DNA of 64,000 bases, taken from the NCBI GenBank assembly GCA_026545225.1, contig CM048849.1, forward strand, positions 30,762,336 through 30,826,335, given 5' to 3'. Shown here one piece after another: positions 34,481 to 45,899 of this stretch. Each line of letters opens with the position of its first letter. Within the stretch, counting starts at the first letter, position 1. A program made the translations under genes and the position numbers. The notes below the pieces were generated by a model that was given only the letters and a program-made list of their open reading frames with translations, ran no database searches and was not told where the DNA came from. The DNA comes from Cornus controversa. Lineage: Eukaryota > Streptophyta > Magnoliopsida > Cornales > Cornaceae.

Positions 34481-34760
34481 CTCCTTCTCTTCTCCATTGA
34501 ATTAGAGGAGTTTAGGGTAAGAATTAGAAGACGCCGAAGAAGAGAGAAACGATCTACGCATTGAAGAGAGAGAAAGTTATAAAACTTAGTTTGCGTCATC
34601 AATCGTTGGATGAAAGTTATAAAACTTAGTTTCATACAAAGATGAAAGACAAAGGAAATTGAAGAGAGAGAAACAGATAAGGGATTTAGAGAGGCCATGT
34701 GAGAGAGAGAGACTTTGGACAGTGTCACAATGAATGAAGGAGATACGGTTTCTCTCTAGA
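33985..34760 (+). mobile_element. Gypsy LTR-like sequence joined to the RT fragment
   Basis: It starts TGTAAGGACCGTGACC. At 34140-34200 come the GGGTTGACCTGGATCACGG-like text and GGGCCC, followed by a TATA-like TCTATAAGTAGG at 34361 and a CT-rich leader with a (TA)n run at 34430-34474. This order is typical of chromovirus LTRs. The right end was not defined. Confidence 0.5.
34430..34474. repeat. (TA)n microsatellite
   Basis: About 22 TA units; it lies in the LTR-like sequence. Confidence 0.95.
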
Positions 34761-34764
34761 GTGT

Positions 34765-35713
34765 TTTTTATTGGGTTGCCGACTTTTTTTTTCTCTCCCT
34801 GTTTTTAAATGGTAAGTTTTTCACAAGTAATTGCTTGTAGTTATCTACCATTGCTTGGAGCTTAAGGTTATATGAAATAATGGTGTTACCCTTTTATATA
34901 AGACTTGAGAAGTCAAATATTAACCAAAAATCGGATTAACTTTTAACATTATTTACATAAAATGATATTTGTCTTCTCACACTTTAGAGTCCAAGCATTT
35001 TATCCATTCACTAAACTTTAAGATATGTATTTTACCACAATCGAATCGATGAAGGTTAATTTGAGGGGAAAAAAATGAATTAGAAAGGAAATTGAAGATC
35101 GAAGGCTAATTTGAGGGAGGAAAAATGATTTAGAAAGGAAATTGAAGAAGGCTAATTTGAGCCAAAAAAAAAAAAAACAAAGGAATTAGATAGGAAATTG
35201 AAGATAAGAGGAATAGGTTGGAGATAAAGCATATTATTACTGCTCTGCTTGAAAATAAAGTAGTGAATTAAAAAGAAAATGGAAGAGAGAGGAATAGCTT
35301 GGAGATAAAGCATATTATTACTGCTCTGCTTAGAAATAAAGCTCTGTAAGTTATCTGAACCGGGCCGATTCGTGAAAGGAAATTGAAGAGGGAGAGGATT
35401 AGCTTGCAGATAAAGCATATTATTATGGCCCCACAAGGAAATAAAGCTGTCTATTTTTTATTGGGTCGTCGACTTTTTTTTTTTTCCTCTACATGTTTTT
35501 GGTAAGTTTTCACAAGTAGTTGCTTGGAGTTATCTACTGTGGCTTGGAGCTTAAGGTTATATGAAATGACGGTATTGCCCTTTTATATAGGACTTGAGAA
35601 GTCAAATATTAACTGGATTAACTTTTAACATTATTTACATAAAATGATATTTGTGAAATTTTAACTTATTTTCTCACACTTTACAGTCCAACCATTTTAT
35701 CCATTCACTAAAC
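34765..35713. repeat. Pair of ~250-bp direct repeats with a repetitive middle
   Basis: 34765-35020 and 35448-35713 share ATTGGGT.G.CGACTTTTTTT, GCTTGGAGCTTAAGGTTATATG, GACTTGAGAAGTCAAATATTAAC and TTAACATTATTTACATAAAATG. The middle (35040-35440) holds several units of GGCTAATTTGAG..GAAAGGAAATTGAAGA and GGAGATAAAGCATATTATTA. LTR-like direct repeats around a short non-coding middle would suit a small non-autonomous LTR element, but no TG..CA ends or primer-binding site were defined. Confidence 0.6.
35150..35450 (-). repeat. Inverted copy of the leader repeat found upstream of the GTE-like genes
   Basis: Read on the - strand this contains AATAATATGCTTTATCTCCAA, TTCAATTTCC and a CGAATCGGCCCGGTTCAGAT stretch, matching the leader blocks at 44850-45270, 56150-56410 and 57500-57910. 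It therefore links this region to the duplicated unit on the right. Confidence 0.65.
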
Positions 35714-36216
35714 AATGAACATTTAAAAAATATATATATATTCCATATTTCCATTTGTAATTACTATTATTTATTGATAATTATAGCTTTTTCAATATAG
35801 TTTTCCATTGTTTAGAATGACTATGCCATGTTATTTACCAAAACAAAAAATGACTATGCATGTCATGTCGGATGATACTGAAGGTCACGGGAAGTGAGTA
35901 AACTTTAAATGTTCCACTAATTTTTTTTTTCTTTTTGATAAGTGACATGCCATCAGTTCAATCGTTACGTTTGATGGCATTTAATCATAGAATTTTATTT
36001 TTTAAGTTCACAAAATTTATACTTCTAAGAAAAACATATAGATTCTCAATAATATCAAATAATTTTAAAATTTTAAATTGTATATGTGACCATACATGGT
36101 AGGTAGTTGAATAAATAATGACATGACAACTTTGTAACATTTGGATCTTGTATTAGAGATGCCTCGAGAGAGAAAAACTTGGAGAGGATCTATTTCTGTC
36201 AATGATGCCTCTAAGA

Positions 36217-36562
36217 ATTTCGTGTCTTCTAGAAATAAAATGCATATATCAACTATTTTTTCAGGCTCGAATTCTTGCTTAGTGTTTCTAAACCGATGTA
36301 ATTATTAAAAATATTTAGTAATTATATTTTTTAATAAATTAATACCCTTTGAGTGCCTTTATAACTTCTTAAGCCATTTTGATATTTGACTTGAGTATCT
36401 GAGTGTCGGCACCACGCCAGTGTCTTTTCGGTTACACTTTTCTTGTCTTTTTCAGGTTAGTGTTGACCCGAATTGTGTGTTGATTTCTACATCATCAGTT
36501 AATAAGAAGACTATTAAGAACAAAGTCAATATAAATCTAACATTTGTATTTTCATGTGATCC
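36217..36562 (+). repeat. Remnant of a third copy of the duplicated unit
   Basis: 36217-36350 matches 44261-44390 and 56954-57080 (TTTCGTGTCTTC.AGAAATA, ATGCATATATCAACTATTTT, ATTATTAAAAATATTTAGTAATT). 36490-36562 matches 51685-51742, downstream of GTE-like copy A. About 140 bp of unrelated sequence lies between, so the gene-bearing middle is missing here. The copia element at 36563 interrupts it. Confidence 0.65.
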
Positions 36563-36788
36563 ATAAGGAATTAAAACAATGATGGATGGAAGAACTGTTT
36601 TCCTCACTTGATTCAGGAGGATCACATGCTATTTTATTTATAGATATTTTTGGATAAACCAATTTTATTACAAACATTTGAAAGTATTTAAATTTACAGA
36701 GAGTTTGTTATTTCCTAGATTTTGCTTTATCTTCATGCTTGTTTTGAACTTGAGCTTTATCTGTTTGTTGAGATTCAGTTATGCCATT
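36563..36788 (-). repeat. copia 3' LTR
   Basis: About 226 bp, differing from the 5' LTR by roughly a dozen substitutions by eye. A purine-rich tract (GAGGGGGCG on the - strand, near 36790) lies just inside. The exact ends are uncertain by 2-3 bases because the ends are not canonical TG..CA. Confidence 0.8.
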
Positions 36789-36799
36789 ACGCCCCCTCA

Positions 36800-38283
36800 A
36801 TTGCAATGGGAGCCCATGGACATTGAGATTGTCTCGAAGAGTACAGAACCGTGCAGTTAGGAGTGCTTTGGTGAATGAATCCATGATTTGATCTGTGTTG
36901 GAGATGAACTGAACTTGGAGTTGACGTTGAGCAACCTGATCGCGCACAAAATGGATGTCCAGTTCGATGTGCTTTGTGCGTGAGTGATAGAGAGGGTTGG
37001 ACGTGAGGTACGTGGCCCCTATATTGTCACACCAGAGTGTAGGTGGATTCGGACTTGAGATGCCGAGTTCAGAGAGGAGAGATCGGAGCCATATAACTTC
37101 AGCAGTGGTATTGGCAACCGCTCAATATTTGACTTTGGTGCTTGAACGTGATACCATTGGTTGTTTACGAGAGCTCCAGTATATGAGATCAGAACCAAGG
37201 TATACACAATAGCCACTTACAGATCTTTTGTCATCAGGATAGCCAGCCTAGTCGGCGTCGGAGAAAGCATGTAAATTGGTAGATGAGGTGTGGCAGATGA
37301 GAATGCCGTGGTGGATGGTTTGTTGGAGATAACGAAGAATTCGTTTGACTACGGTCCAATGGTCTGTTGTGGGACGTTGCATGAGCTGGCACACTTTGCT
37401 GACGGCAAAAGTGAGGTCGAGTCTTGTAAATAAGAGATACTGGAGAGAGCCAACTGTGCTGCGATAAAGAGTTGGATCACTGAAAGGATCACCGTTGAAA
37501 AATGATAAGTTGGTTGTTGTGGACATAGGGGAGTTCACCAGCTTGGCATGTAACATATTGGTCTTCTTGAGTAGGTCAAAAATATACCTTTGCTGTGAGA
37601 GAGAAAGTCCACGGTCATCCTGTAGGGCCTCAATGCCCAGAAAATAGTGTAGTGGTCTAAGATCTTTTAAGGCAAAATCTTGCTGAAGATTTGTGATGAT
37701 TGAGTATAAAAGAGATTTGTGAGGCCCAGTTATGATAATGTCATCAACATATATCAATAAAAAGTTGACAGCCTGTTTTGACCTAAAAATAAATAGGGAA
37801 GTATCAGCCTTAGAGGTAGTGAAGCCCATTTCTACCAGTTTAGTGTTGAATCTTGAGAACCAAGCTCAAGGTGCTTGTTTGAGCCCGTAAAGAGATTTTT
37901 GGAGGTGACAAACATACTCAGGACATGATGGATCAGAGAATCCGGGAGGTTGGGTCATGTAAACTGTTTCTTGTAGGTTTCCATGTAAAAAAGCATTTTT
38001 GACATCTAGTTGTCGAATGGGCCAATTTTGCGACACTGCAAAAGAGAGAACAAGTTCGAATGGTCGTGGGTTTTACCACTGGATTGAAGGTATCATCACA
38101 ATCAATACCTGGTAATTGGTGAAACCTTTTCACAACGAGATGGGCTTTGTAGCATTCGTTGGAACCATCAGCTCTTTTCTTGATTCGATAGACCAACTTA
38201 CAACCCACAAGGTTTATGTTGGGCTTTGGAGGGACTATGACCCATGTGTCGTTGTCAAGTAGGGCCTGAAATTTCTCATTCAT
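36800..38283 (-). pseudogene. copia reverse transcriptase and RNase H, broken
   Basis: An RT N-terminal part is readable at 38283-37933 (NDTWVIVPPKP, YRIKKRADGS). A longer open piece at 37829-37248 holds the LLIYVDDIIITG catalytic box and PLHYFLGIEA. RNase H similarity continues to about 36800. Breaks include a frameshift near 38075 and a TGA at 37866-37868. Function is lost. Confidence 0.85.
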
Positions 38284-38292
38284 GGCTTGTCT

Positions 38293-39590
38293 CTAATGTG
38301 GGCTTTTTGAGGCAAAGGAGAAGGAAATGGGCTCAATTTCTTGGGTCTCGGTAAGTAAGGCCTGCAGAGTGGGAGTCATATCAGGTGGGAGATGTTTGGG
38401 CTTGTGTATGCTATTTTTGGATCTTGTAGTCATGGGGTGTAAGTTCTGATTTACGAAAATGGGCTCGGGTTGGGAGTTTGGGCTTGAGTTAGGGCACGAT
38501 TCAGTTGATGGGGAATGCCTTGGGTTTGATGAAAAAGAGAGGGCATTTGTCAAAGTGTTAGGCTGTGAAATACAGAGGGATAAGGGCAGTGTTGTGAGAG
38601 AGGTTTGAGAATCGGGAGGGGGAGGATTCATTTGTTGGAATAGAAAACGGGTTTCATCAAAGATTACGTGCTTGGAAATGAATATTCGACTTGTTGATTG
38701 TTGCAGGCAACGGTATCCTTGATGGTTGGGGCTATTGCTAAGAAAGACACAGAGATCTGAGCGGTAATCCATTTTGTGGGAGTTATAGGGACAAAGAAAG
38801 GGCCAACAGGCACACTCGAAGGTACAGAGGAAGGTATAGTCAGGAGTTTGTTTGAAAAGGAGCTCAAGTGGAGTTTTGTGTTGAATGACGGGAGAGGGGA
38901 GGCAATTTATGAGATAGGTGGCAGTGGTGAAAGCATCATCCCAGTATTGGTGTGGGATAGATGCAGTGGCCATTAGGGTGAGGCCAGTCTCTACGATGTG
39001 GCAATGACGGCGCTCAACAGATCCATTTTGCTCATGAGTGTGTGGACAGGACAAACGATGAACGATGCCGGAGGTAAGAAGATGTGATTGTAAGGCCTGA
39101 AATTCGCCTCCAAAATCAGATTGGACGCTTTTGATTTTGCAATCAAAGTAACGTTCGATTTGAAGTTGGAAATTGATGAAGGTATATGCAACTTTTGATT
39201 TTGCATCAATAGGGAATAGCCATATGAATTTAGAGAAATCATCAATGATGCTTAAGTAATATTTATTTCCATGAATAGATTTAGTGGGCGAGGGCCCCCA
39301 TACATCTATAAAAAATAACTCAAACAGGGTAGATGAAATAGAATTCGATAAATGAAAAGGTAATTTATGACTTTTCCCTAGTTGACAAGCATGAAAAACT
39401 GGAAAGCTTTTATTATTGGTGATTGATAGATGATGCTTTGTAGAGGATTTCTTTCACTGTGCGTAAAGCAGGGTGTCTAAGGCGTGCATGCCATTGTGGA
39501 ACCGAAACTCTTTTGCCAATGTAAGAAGCTGGACTGGTGGAGGGAGGTGTTAGAGTATGCAGAGGATAGAGGCCATTTTTACTCGGTCCT
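38293..39590 (-). pseudogene. copia integrase, broken
   Basis: 39245-38991 and 39054-38293 carry integrase core text (INDFSKFIWLFPID upstream; HTHEQNGSVERRHCHIVE; HKTPLELLFKQTPDY). Stops near 39250-39420 and a frame change near 39050 interrupt it. Confidence 0.8.
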
Positions 39591-39900
39591 TAGAGAAGGG
39601 TAGCGCCCGAGGATGGATCCTTGACACAGAAAAATGAGGGGTGAAATTCAAAATAAACATTATTATCGTTTGTGAATTGAGAAACTGACAATAATTTCTT
39701 TTTGATTTCAGGAGCATGTAAGATTTTGTTGAGAAAGAAAGACTTTGAAGCTGAATAAAAAAGAGAAGAGCCAGTGTGAAGAATTTTCAAACCTTGTCCA
39801 TTGCCCACTTGAATTTGATCAGGTCCAGTGTAGGGGTCAGCATTGAGGGAGAGGTTATTGAGATTTGAGGTAATGTGATTTGTGGCACCAGTGTCAGGGT
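39590..39900 (-). pseudogene. copia protease and gag-pre-integrase region
   Basis: A protease active-site-like stretch (YPDTGATNH, frame shifted) lies near 39890. An open piece at 39808-39590 contains LNKILHAPEIKKKLLSVSQF, typical of the gag-pre-integrase domain. Confidence 0.7.
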
Positions 39901-40909
39901 ACCAGTTTTGATCATATGTGGGTGCAGGGGTAGGAGGTGTGTGGGATTGGGCTATGTTTGCTTGAATGTTGGATGTGGAAGGGGATTGGTATTATTGGTC
40001 GAATCTATACTAACAAGTTGCAGCTGTATGGCCAATTTTGGAGCAGATTTGACATTAAGGTCTGTTTGGGTGTGATGTTTGGTGAGATGAGAAATTTTGG
40101 AATCCACGCCCCCTGCCTCTAGACCAATTGACATGGTTAGGAGCACCTCTATGTGAAGGTGAACTAGCATGACCTCAACCGGGGTAGGAGGTGGCAATGT
40201 TGGCCATGGGTAAGCTGAATTCATTGGAGATATTTTGTTGGTTAATGTGATTTTCATAAGTGAGTAGGCAGCCATATAAGTCATCAAGGGAGATAGGATC
40301 TAATCTAATGGTAATGGAGGTGACAAGTGAGTCATCTGAGGAAGGGAGACCAGTAAGGAGGTAGGAGGTGATTTCGGAGGAGTTAAGGGGATGACTAATG
40401 GCAGAGAGAGTGTCTGAAAGTTGTTTGACTTTGGTGAAGTAATCGGTGATTGTGAGGGATGCCTTTTTGAGAGTAGATAGTTGGAAACGAATGCTGAGGA
40501 TTCGGGCAGAGGAAGTGGAAGAGAATGTTTTCTCTAATGCGAGCCAGACATCTCTAGAAGTTGTAAGACCAACAACTTGGGTGAGAAGGGATTCGGTGAG
40601 GGAAGAGAGGAGGGCACTTAAAATTATTTGATCTTGTTGGGACCAGTGAATGTATTTGGGATTAGGGACATGTGTGGAGGAGGAAGGAATTGTGATGGGT
40701 GGGTAGGGAATGGAGCCATCTAGGTAACCAAATAGATTTTGACCACGAAGATATGGGATTAATTGAGCTCTCCAAAGAAGGTAGTTATCTTGGGTGAGTT
40801 TGATTGTGATGAAATGATGGAGTTGGGTGGGGAGAATAAAAGTAGCAGCAGTGGAGGAAGAAGAATTGTTGGAGGAAGTAGTGTTGGCAGAGGATACGTT
40901 GGAGGCCAT
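39900..40909 (-). pseudogene. copia gag, broken at the C-terminal end
   Basis: From the ATG at 40907-40909 an open frame runs to a stop at 40175 with LTQDNYLLWRAQLIPYL and LTSTSR-like spacing typical of the copia gag (retrotran_gag) domain. The zinc-knuckle region beyond it (to about 39950) is readable only after frame changes. Confidence 0.8.
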
Positions 40910-40935
40910 GGATGGGAGACATATGTCTTTGTGAT

Positions 40936-40948
40936 GGCTCTGATACCA
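40936..40948 (-). other. copia primer-binding site (initiator Met tRNA)
   Basis: On the - strand TGGTATCAGAGCC lies directly after the 5' LTR, the usual plant copia primer site complementary to the 3' end of initiator methionine tRNA. Confidence 0.9.
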
Positions 40949-41173
40949 TAAAGAATTAAAACAATGATGGATGGAAGAACTGTTTTCCTCACTTGATTCA
41001 GGAGGATCACATGCTGTTTTATTTATAGTTATTTTTGGATAAACCAATTCTGTTACATACATTTGAAAGTATTTAAATTTACAGAGAGTTTGTTATTTCC
41101 CAAATTTTGCTTTATCTTCATGCTTGTTTTGAACTTGAGCTTTATCTATTTGTTGAGATTCAGTTGTGCCATT
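40949..41173 (-). repeat. copia 5' LTR
   Basis: Direct repeat of 36563-36788, adjacent to the primer-binding site. Its outer end adjoins AATCCAAAC, the other half of the target. Confidence 0.8.
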
Positions 41174-42560
41174 AATCCAAACATTTTCAAAATCTAGGCA
41201 TGCCAAACTATTTGTGGGATCATTTGCAGTGATATCAACTTCTTGAACAAAAGGAGACAAGAATCACATGCATAGTATTAAGATTTATGAATGAAAACCA
41301 TCAAAATATGGCATGTAATTGGAGAAGCAGTTTTAAAAACAATTCATAACTATGACATTGATTAAATATATGTGTGTTTTAATTTGTGGCTATAGTTTGT
41401 CATTTTTCTCTTTGGGGAAAAAAAAAACTTGTCCATTTGCTATTCTAAGCAAGGAAGTTTTGTATTGTGGAAATTTTTATGCCTTAAGTTTGAAAGTTGC
41501 TGAAACAAAGAAGTAAAAAATTATACCAAATAACTAATAAGCTGAATTTATAAACACAAAAATAAGAAGATCAAAGTTGTAAAGCCAAAGGATTTTTAAA
41601 ATAATTATGATGATTCAATTAAATCCAAACAAGTTAATAAATTTTTTTTTATAGTATACTAAAACCAAAAGACTAGTCGTTGAAATGCAAATAAATTCAA
41701 GAAAGGATAAGAGAAACAATTTTGTAAACTTATTCTAGCTCATTTCTAAAATTGTCAATGACAACAATTTAGAATAGGGATTGCGGATTAGGTCGGTTCG
41801 CAATGGGCTCAGCAATTGCCGACTTCGAGCCCCACTGATTTATTGGTAGAAAAATTCATGTCAAAACAGGCCGGCTTTGCTAAAGCATACAATTCATAAT
41901 CGGTTTGGAACCAATCAAATCCAAATATTTGATTCTTAGGTCATGCATAAAATTACTTCTGATGATAGGATAGGAAGAGCATCTAAAGTAATAATCTATT
42001 GGCGATGCCATACCTTCTCTCAGTAATGGGCGGTCATTTCCGACGTACCCCTCTTTAGCATTGGAATTAAAATGACCTTTTACGACCCGATCAATACTGA
42101 CAGTCCTTGCAAAGCCCATTTGGGGTCGCAAATATGCATTTACGACGATGTTTTGGTTCTTTTGTGGCTTCTTATGGCATCACAAATAAACTTCCTTTGT
42201 TGGTTGTAAGTTATTAGTATACCATATGCCTTAGAGACACTGTACATGTACATTTAATTTTTTTGAAACACTTGAATCATGCATTCTCGTTTTTAATTAG
42301 TATTGTTAATGGACTTCAAAAGAATAACTCTCTAATTAGTAATGCTTTTAAAAGAGCTCTCTCATAACAAAAGCCACGAGCTCTCTATATTTAACTAATT
42401 GATTGAAAGATGTATTAAATGATTCATCGGACTTTTCATAGATATTAAAAAACTGTCTCAATCCAGTAGTTAAATGTGAAAAGCTTATGACTCTTGTCAC
42501 GAGGAAACTCTCTTGATAGTATTACTCATTTTTTTTAATATTACTTTGTGAGGAGAAACT
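41174..42560 (+). repeat. Repeat block duplicated at 51743-52394, with an extra ~730-bp segment
   Basis: 41174-41413 and 42135-42535 match 51743-51985 and 51985-52394 respectively (CATTTTCAAAATCTAGGCAT, CATAGTATTAAGATTTATGAATG, ACAAATAAACTTCCTTTG). The segment 41414-42130 is absent from the right copy and contains part of the text repeated at 43670-44110. No coding similarity was seen. Confidence 0.65.
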
Positions 42561-42909
42561 TTCTCCTAATGTGTGTCATGATATCATTGGGCACATGTCC
42601 TTTTATAACATTAAAAAGTAAATAAATTAATTAATTATATTTTTTAGATGGGTCGAACTTATAAAAAATTTATTAATTTAATTCAATGATTTAATGATAT
42701 GTCATCTATAAGAAGGAAGTTTCTTCTCTCTAATAAGGATACAAGTATTGTTCTATTTTTTTATAATTTGACTGAAAGTTAAATGACAACAATTTGATAA
42801 GTGATGTTAAATAAGATTAGGTTTTTGTAATGTTTCGTCAAACTCACAAAGGGATAACTAACTTTTTATCTATTAATGATTATGGGCTTTTATAAGTTTT
42901 CACCAACTG
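42561..42909. other. AT-rich spacer, nothing recognised
   Basis: No gene or defined element was seen. Confidence 0.4.
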
Positions 42910-43130
42910 GGTGCAAGTAAGGGTGCAAAAATGGCCCCAGGTCCATGGACTAGCACGAGCCAAACCCGAGCCTAGAGGGCTTTAGCCAGGCCTGTGCTTG
43001 TGGAGGGCTGGCCCATCTCATTCCTATAAGAGAATGGGACAGGCTTGGGTATAGGTCTTGGTCCGCGGCCCGACCTATAAGCCCACCCAGCAGCCTGCCC
43101 ACAAGCCCGTCCACCAATGCCTAGTTTTTA
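42910..43130. mobile_element. hAT-type terminal fragment
   Basis: AAGGGTGCAAAAATGGCCCC followed by GC-rich GGCCC/GCCCG subterminal repeats is a typical hAT-MITE left end. No matching right end or 8-bp duplication was seen nearby, so it is probably a truncated element. Confidence 0.45.
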
Positions 43131-43669
43131 AAAAAATATTATATATATTCAAAGTTGTCTATATGCCTATATATTATAGCATTGAAAAATCAATGATTAT
43201 GAGGTAACTGATTATAGTTTTCTAGTGGTTGTGAATTTGAGATATGAAAAAAAAAAATCAAACTAATTAATGATGATGCAACCAGTATATGCCCATATAT
43301 CTATCTGTTTCCTTTTGTTTCCGGTGACTCAACTCAAGCCTTTGAAACATTCGAACTTCCCTTTTTTTTTCTGTTTTTCCTCAAACTTCTCTTGAAGGGC
43401 AATATAAACTTTATGTTATTTAAGATGACTCACATTATTATTTAACGGCTGACTCAATTTGACTTTGATAAACGTTATTTTTAGGGGAGGTAAATGATAT
43501 TCTTAAAAATTAAGGGGAGCCATTTGAGTTTTTAGCTAACTAGAAGGGAGGTGAATATAATTTACCCCTTTTTTTAAAAAATATCTCACATGTTCTGAAA
43601 GTGGATTCCAACAATGCCTTCTCAATACCCTTCCATTTTTTTAAAAGAAAAATACCCTTGTTGCTAGTT

Positions 43670-44110
43670 AAGCTCTTGTTGATGAAACAAGGAAGTAAAA
43701 AATTACATTAAACATGTTGAATTTATAAAATTAAAAAAAAAAACAAAAAACAAAAAACAAAAACAAAATGAGATTATCAAAGTTGTGAAGGTGTGAAGCC
43801 GAAAGGATTTTTAAAACAAGGATAATGCTACTCAGGCAGAATTCTTAGGCAGAATTCGTAGGCAGAAACATTTACATTCATTGGATGGGTGTGGTGAGTG
43901 TATGTGATGAGACCTACCACATGCATCTAATGGATCTAAAAGTTTCTGCCTATGAATTTTGCCTAAAAATTCTGCTTAAGTAGCATTACCGTTAAAACAA
44001 TTATGATAATTTAATCAAATCCAAACAAGTCAATAAACAAATTTCTAAAAGTCTACTTAAACCAAATGACTAGTTGTTGATATACCAATGGATTTATGAG
44101 AAGATAAGAG
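43670..44110 (+). repeat. Copy of 41500-41730, split by a 172-bp MITE
   Basis: It shares AAACAA.GAAGTAAAAAATTA, AAAGGATTTTTAAAA.AA, AATTATGAT.ATT.AAT and AAATCCAAACAAGT.AATAAA with 41500-41730. It ends where segmental copy A starts. Confidence 0.6.
43820..43991. mobile_element. 172-bp palindromic MITE with 9-bp TSD TTAAAACAA
   Basis: Nearly the whole element is an inverted repeat (GGATAATGCTAC.. / ..GTAGCATTACCG; AGGCAGAA repeats against TTCTGCCT). TTAAAACAA flanks it at 43811-43819 and 43992-44000. The related copy near 41595 shows the uninterrupted site. The 9-bp duplication suggests a Mutator-type element. Confidence 0.85.
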
Positions 44111-44849
44111 AACAAATTTATTAAGTCCATGCAGATTTTTTACCGAAATTATCAAACACAATAGTGTAGATTTTCATTTATTTTGTTAACGGGAACTCAA
44201 ACTCAATTTTGTCCTTACGGAGTACTATTAGATTACAATCCTTAACAAGGATGTGAAATTTTCGTGTCTTCCAGAAATAGAATGCATATATCAACTATTT
44301 TATCAGGCTTGAATTCTTGTTTTCATTGCTTAATTGTTTCTAAACCAGTGTAATTATTAAAAATATTTAGTAATTATATTTTTTAATAAATAATAAATTT
44401 AAAATCGATATCATATATATACATATATATATGTGAAAATTAAATTAAAAAATATGATACAAGTTAAAAGATAATAATATACATGACATGTATATCATAG
44501 AAAATTATTATTTATAAATGATTTTTTTTTATTTAGGAAAAATAGAAAGTAAGAGCATCTCCAATTTTTTATATTTGAATATAGACAATTTATCCATATG
44601 ATATATTATTATATTAATTAATTAAATATTATTTAACTAAGTAGATAAGAAAAAAAATATAATATTTAAATAAAAAAATAATTGTGCAAAGAATCGTGGA
44701 TCGTGCTTCACAGAATGCTTTTGTTTTTAGTTAAATAAACAAAAATGACTTATAAGACTAAGAAGGATTAGTGGTACTGTTGGTAGGACATTTGAATTCT
44801 ATATAAAGGGCGGTCCTCCGATCCTTGTGGGATTTCATCAATTTTAGTT

Positions 44850-45270
44850 TTAAATAAAATGTAAGCTTTCAAAGTGAACTATGCCTCAGATAAAAAAAAA
44901 TCTTAGTTTTAGATAAAATGTAAGCTTTCAAAGCGAATCGGGCCGAAGGCCCAGTTCAGATAAGAAAACATTGACACAACTTTATTTTCAAGCAGAGTAG
45001 TAGTAATAATATGCTTTCTCTCCAAGCTATCTATCTCTCTCTAGTAATAATATGCTTTCTCTCCAAGCTATCTCTCTCTCTCTAGTAATAATATGCTTTA
45101 TCCCCAAGTTATCCTCTCTCTCTCTTTCTTCAATTTCCTTTCTAAATCATTATTTTCTCTCAAATTAGCTTTCAATTTTCAATTTCCTTTCTAATTCATT
45201 CTTTTGAAATTAGCCTTGGTCGCTTTCGATCTTCAATTTCCTACTATTCCATTGTGGTAAAATATATATT
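44850..45270 (+). repeat. Leader repeat upstream of GTE-like copy A
   Basis: It contains two units of GATAAAATGTAAGCTTTCAAAG (first unit partly degenerate), a CGGGCC..CCCAGTTCAGATAAG block, then ACAACTTTATTTTCAAGCAGAG, three AATAATATGCTTT..CCAAG units and CT-rich tracts. It may be the 5' leader or promoter region of the gene, or a transposable repeat captured there; other copies lie at 56150-56410, 57500-57910 and inverted at 35150-35450. Confidence 0.5.
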
Positions 45271-45899
45271 CTAACTTTTTCCTTTCATGTGTTGTGAATT
45301 TTTTTATGATATATGTATTCCAATATTCTACATGCCATAAATTGATTCTATATTATTGTTTTGTTAACTTGCACATGATTTTTCTTTTTCTTTTCCTTTT
45401 TTTTCAATAAGGAGTTCTTACATGGGCGATTACCTTATTTTAGTTCTTTCTATTTTCTTTCGTAAGATAGATTTTGTTGAACTACAATTGTTATTATTAT
45501 ATTTTTTTGAGAGGTAAAACAGGTGAAAAGAAAAGGAAATTAGAATCAGGTGGGTTTAGCAGATCCAAACCCAAAAGCAAGCAGGTGAAAAGAACCCATC
45601 ATATGTAGAAAAAGGTCAGACCAAAAGGCTGGCCCAATAATATCCACTCTCGAAAATATACTAGTGTTGCTCTCTAGGTTTAGACTATATATAAGCTTGC
45701 TTCTTCTAATGTAATGGTCTCTGTAAGAATAAGTGAGAGTGAGAATGAGATTCTAATGCTGCTGCAGAGAGACATAGGGAGCAGAAATTGGGGCATTGAG
45801 AGAATGAAGAAGTGCTCTTTCTGTCAAGGTTTTCAAGGCGGTGGTTCCCTATTGCTTGCTAATCACACAAAGAGAGATAGAGGGCTTAGATATGCATCC

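Larger units (their letters stand above)
36563..41173 (-). mobile_element. Ty1/copia retrotransposon, near full length, inactive
   Basis: LTRs lie at about 36563-36788 (3') and 40949-41173 (5'). The primer-binding site is at 40936-40948, and there is a purine-rich tract next to the 3' LTR. Gag, protease, integrase, reverse transcriptase and RNase H follow in copia order on the - strand. The flanks are GATCC (36558-36562) and AATCC (41174-41178), a 4 of 5 match. The uninterrupted site survives near 51740 (ATGTCATCCAAACATTTTC), confirming the insertion. Frameshifts and stops in gag, integrase and RT make it non-coding today. Confidence 0.9.

Noticed and set aside
34321..34728. 135-codon - strand frame
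   Set aside because: Runs through a (TA)n microsatellite giving an Ile-Tyr repeat and lies in LTR-like sequence.
40936..40950. Possible tRNA gene because of tRNA complementarity
   Set aside because: Only 13 nt match, directly next to an LTR; it is the retrotransposon primer-binding site.
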